DNA of 64,000 nucleotides from NCBI RefSeq assembly GCF_018917935.1, contig NZ_JAHLPN010000001.1, positions 62,001-126,000 on the forward strand, in the 5' to 3' direction. The notes below the pieces were generated by a model. The model was not told the origin of the DNA and did not search any database. It saw only the letters and a list, made by a program, of their open reading frames with translations. Of this stretch, positions 62,974 through 64,000 are shown in pieces. The position numbers and the translations under genes were made by a program. The stretch is from Kineothrix sp. MSJ-39. Lineage in GTDB: Bacteria; Bacillota; Clostridia; Lachnospirales; Lachnospiraceae. Position 1 is the stretch's first letter; each line of letters opens with the position of its first letter.

Positions 62974-64000
62974 ATGAGCGAACACAGTTATCATGATCAA
63001 GTAAACAAAGAAAATATTGAAAAGATGCGGGCCGTCCTGCAGGAGCTTCCAAAGTTCTGCAAACAGTTTTTCCGTGGAATCGAAAATACGACTTCTACCC
63101 GGACCAGACTGGGCTACGCGCTGGATCTACGCATCTTTTTTGAATTTATCCAGCAGAATAACAATGCGATGAGAAGAACTCCGATCCAGGAGTATCCACT
63201 CAGCCTGCTCGATCAGCTTGGCAGGGAGGATATCGAAGAATATCTGGATTATCTGGAATTATATTATAAGGACGATAAAGAGTATCGCAATGATGAGCGC
63301 GGAAAATCCAGAAAGCTGGCTAGTCTACGCAGTATGTATCACTATTTTTATACAAGTGAACTGATTGAAAAAGACGTTGCTGCACTTGTCCCGATGCCTA
63401 AACTGCATGAAAAAGAAATTATCCGGTTAGATCCCGATGAAGTTGCTACCCTTTTAGAGCTGGTGGAAAACGGCGAGGAACTGACCGAAACAGAAAAGAA
63501 ATATCATAAAGTCACAAAAACAAGGGATCTGGCACTTCTTACGCTTCTGCTTGGCACGGGGATCCGTGTTTCGGAATGTGTGGGACTGAATCTGAATGAT
63601 GTGGATTTTAAAAACGGTGGAATCCGGATCGTGCGAAAAGGTGGTTATGAAGCGGTTGTATATTTTGGGGAAGAGGTAGAGGATGCACTTCTTGATTACT
63701 GGGAAGAACGGGCACATAAAACACCTGCACCGGGACATGAAGAAGCACTGTTTCTGTCTATGCAGAATAAGCGGATCAGCGTCCGTGCTGTGGAAAAGCT
63801 TGTTAAAAAATATGCATCGAAAGTAACCTCTCTAAAGAAGATCACGCCGCATAAGCTGCGCAGTACCTATGGCACGAACCTGTACCGCGAAACTGGTGAT
63901 ATCTATCTGGTGGCGGATGTACTCGGCCATAAGGATGTCAATACAACAAGGAAACATTATGCTGCCCAGCAGGAAGAGAACCGAAGGCGGGCAGCCAAAG
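62974..64000 (+). CDS. Tyrosine recombinase (XerC/XerD-like), 3'-truncated by the window
   Basis: The frame runs from ATG 62974 to the window end without a stop, giving 342 residues. It has an N-terminal SAM-like DNA-binding domain and a catalytic domain with Arg in GTGIRVSE, His-x-x-Arg in TPHKLRST, His in LGHKDVNTT and the nucleophile Tyr in RKHYAAQ. Length suggests only a few residues are missing. This pattern fits chromosome dimer resolution by a Xer protein, or an integrase. No phage genes adjoin on this side. ATG 62974 has AAGGG about 4 nt upstream; ATG 62962 is an alternative. Confidence 0.9.
   Translation, partial: MSEHSYHDQVNKENIEKMRAVLQELPKFCKQFFRGIENTTSTRTRLGYALDLRIFFEFIQQNNNAMRRTPIQEYPLSLLDQLGREDIEEYLDYLELYYKDDKEYRNDERGKSRKLASLRSMYHYFYTSELIEKDVAALVPMPKLHEKEIIRLDPDEVATLLELVENGEELTETEKKYHKVTKTRDLALLTLLLGTGIRVSECVGLNLNDVDFKNGGIRIVRKGGYEAVVYFGEEVEDALLDYWEERAHKTPAPGHEEALFLSMQNKRISVRAVEKLVKKYASKVTSLKKITPHKLRSTYGTNLYRETGDIYLVADVLGHKDVNTTRKHYAAQQEENRRRAAK

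Noticed and set aside
1-64000. CRISPR array, rRNA operon or prophage
   Set aside because: No regularly spaced direct repeats, no rRNA-like sequence and no phage structural genes were seen on either strand.

Overview
The window looks like a chromosomal segment of an anaerobic Firmicute of class Clostridia, most likely family Lachnospiraceae. This is inferred from the moderate GC content, strong AGGAGG-type ribosome binding sites, TTGACA/TATAAT promoters with 17-nt spacers, and gene content: a BspA-like leucine-rich surface protein, an Re-citrate synthase-like gene, the NifU-like/GGGtGRT pair, a serC-serA-DUF1015 cluster and a VanY-type peptidase. No rRNA, CRISPR array, prophage or insertion sequence is visible. 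Both ends cut through genes: an LRR protein on the left and a tyrosine recombinase on the right.

Layout. 1-3773: surface LRR protein with a sortase-like tail, then an intracellular subtilisin whose ribosome binding site lies in the terminator hairpin of the gene before it. 3777-10234: a probable five-gene transcript (Re-citrate synthase-like, FCD/GntR regulator, NADP-isocitrate dehydrogenase, MBOAT O-acyltransferase, AlgJ/DltD-like partner), with a palindromic operator on its promoter. 10271-11418: an Rpn-family PD-(D/E)XK nuclease behind a leader of four small hairpins. 11417-17341: aroC, vanY-like peptidase, xth, tgt, yajC and a DUF815 ATPase. 17401-23406: branched-chain amino acid genes leuB-ilvD-ilvB, then an L,D-transpeptidase. 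23403-28000: serC-serA, two related large imperfect palindromes, a small hypothetical gene and a DUF1015 gene. 28036-31670: glgB with a coiled-coil tail, mscS and tRNA-Thr(CGT).

31695-36000: an ABC permease/ATPase pair lacking a binding protein, argH and asd. 35993-41812: an EAL-type protein, a DUF234 ATPase, topoisomerase III and a hexapeptide acyltransferase in tight succession. 41920-43783: the highly expressed-looking NifU-like/GGGtGRT pair. 43804-49750: a Phd/RelE toxin-antitoxin module, a GH43 glycosidase, a CAP-domain protein, a cytidylate kinase-like protein and an AI-2E family transporter. 49740-51921: a possible 48-aa cysteine-containing peptide, a glycerol-1-phosphate dehydrogenase-like enzyme and a TtcA-like tRNA thiolase.

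51908-62819 (minus strand): an eight-gene signalling and export locus made of a membrane-anchored propeller-like protein, response regulator, histidine kinase, two lipoprotein adaptors (one a tandem double adaptor), one 955-aa FtsX-like permease and two different ABC ATPases. A perfect intrinsic terminator separates the signalling half from the transport half, and an inverted repeat abuts the predicted promoter. This locus, the GGGtGRT pair, the paired palindromes and the hairpin-array leader are the parts most worth a second look. All functional calls rest on motif and family recognition by eye; no database search was run.
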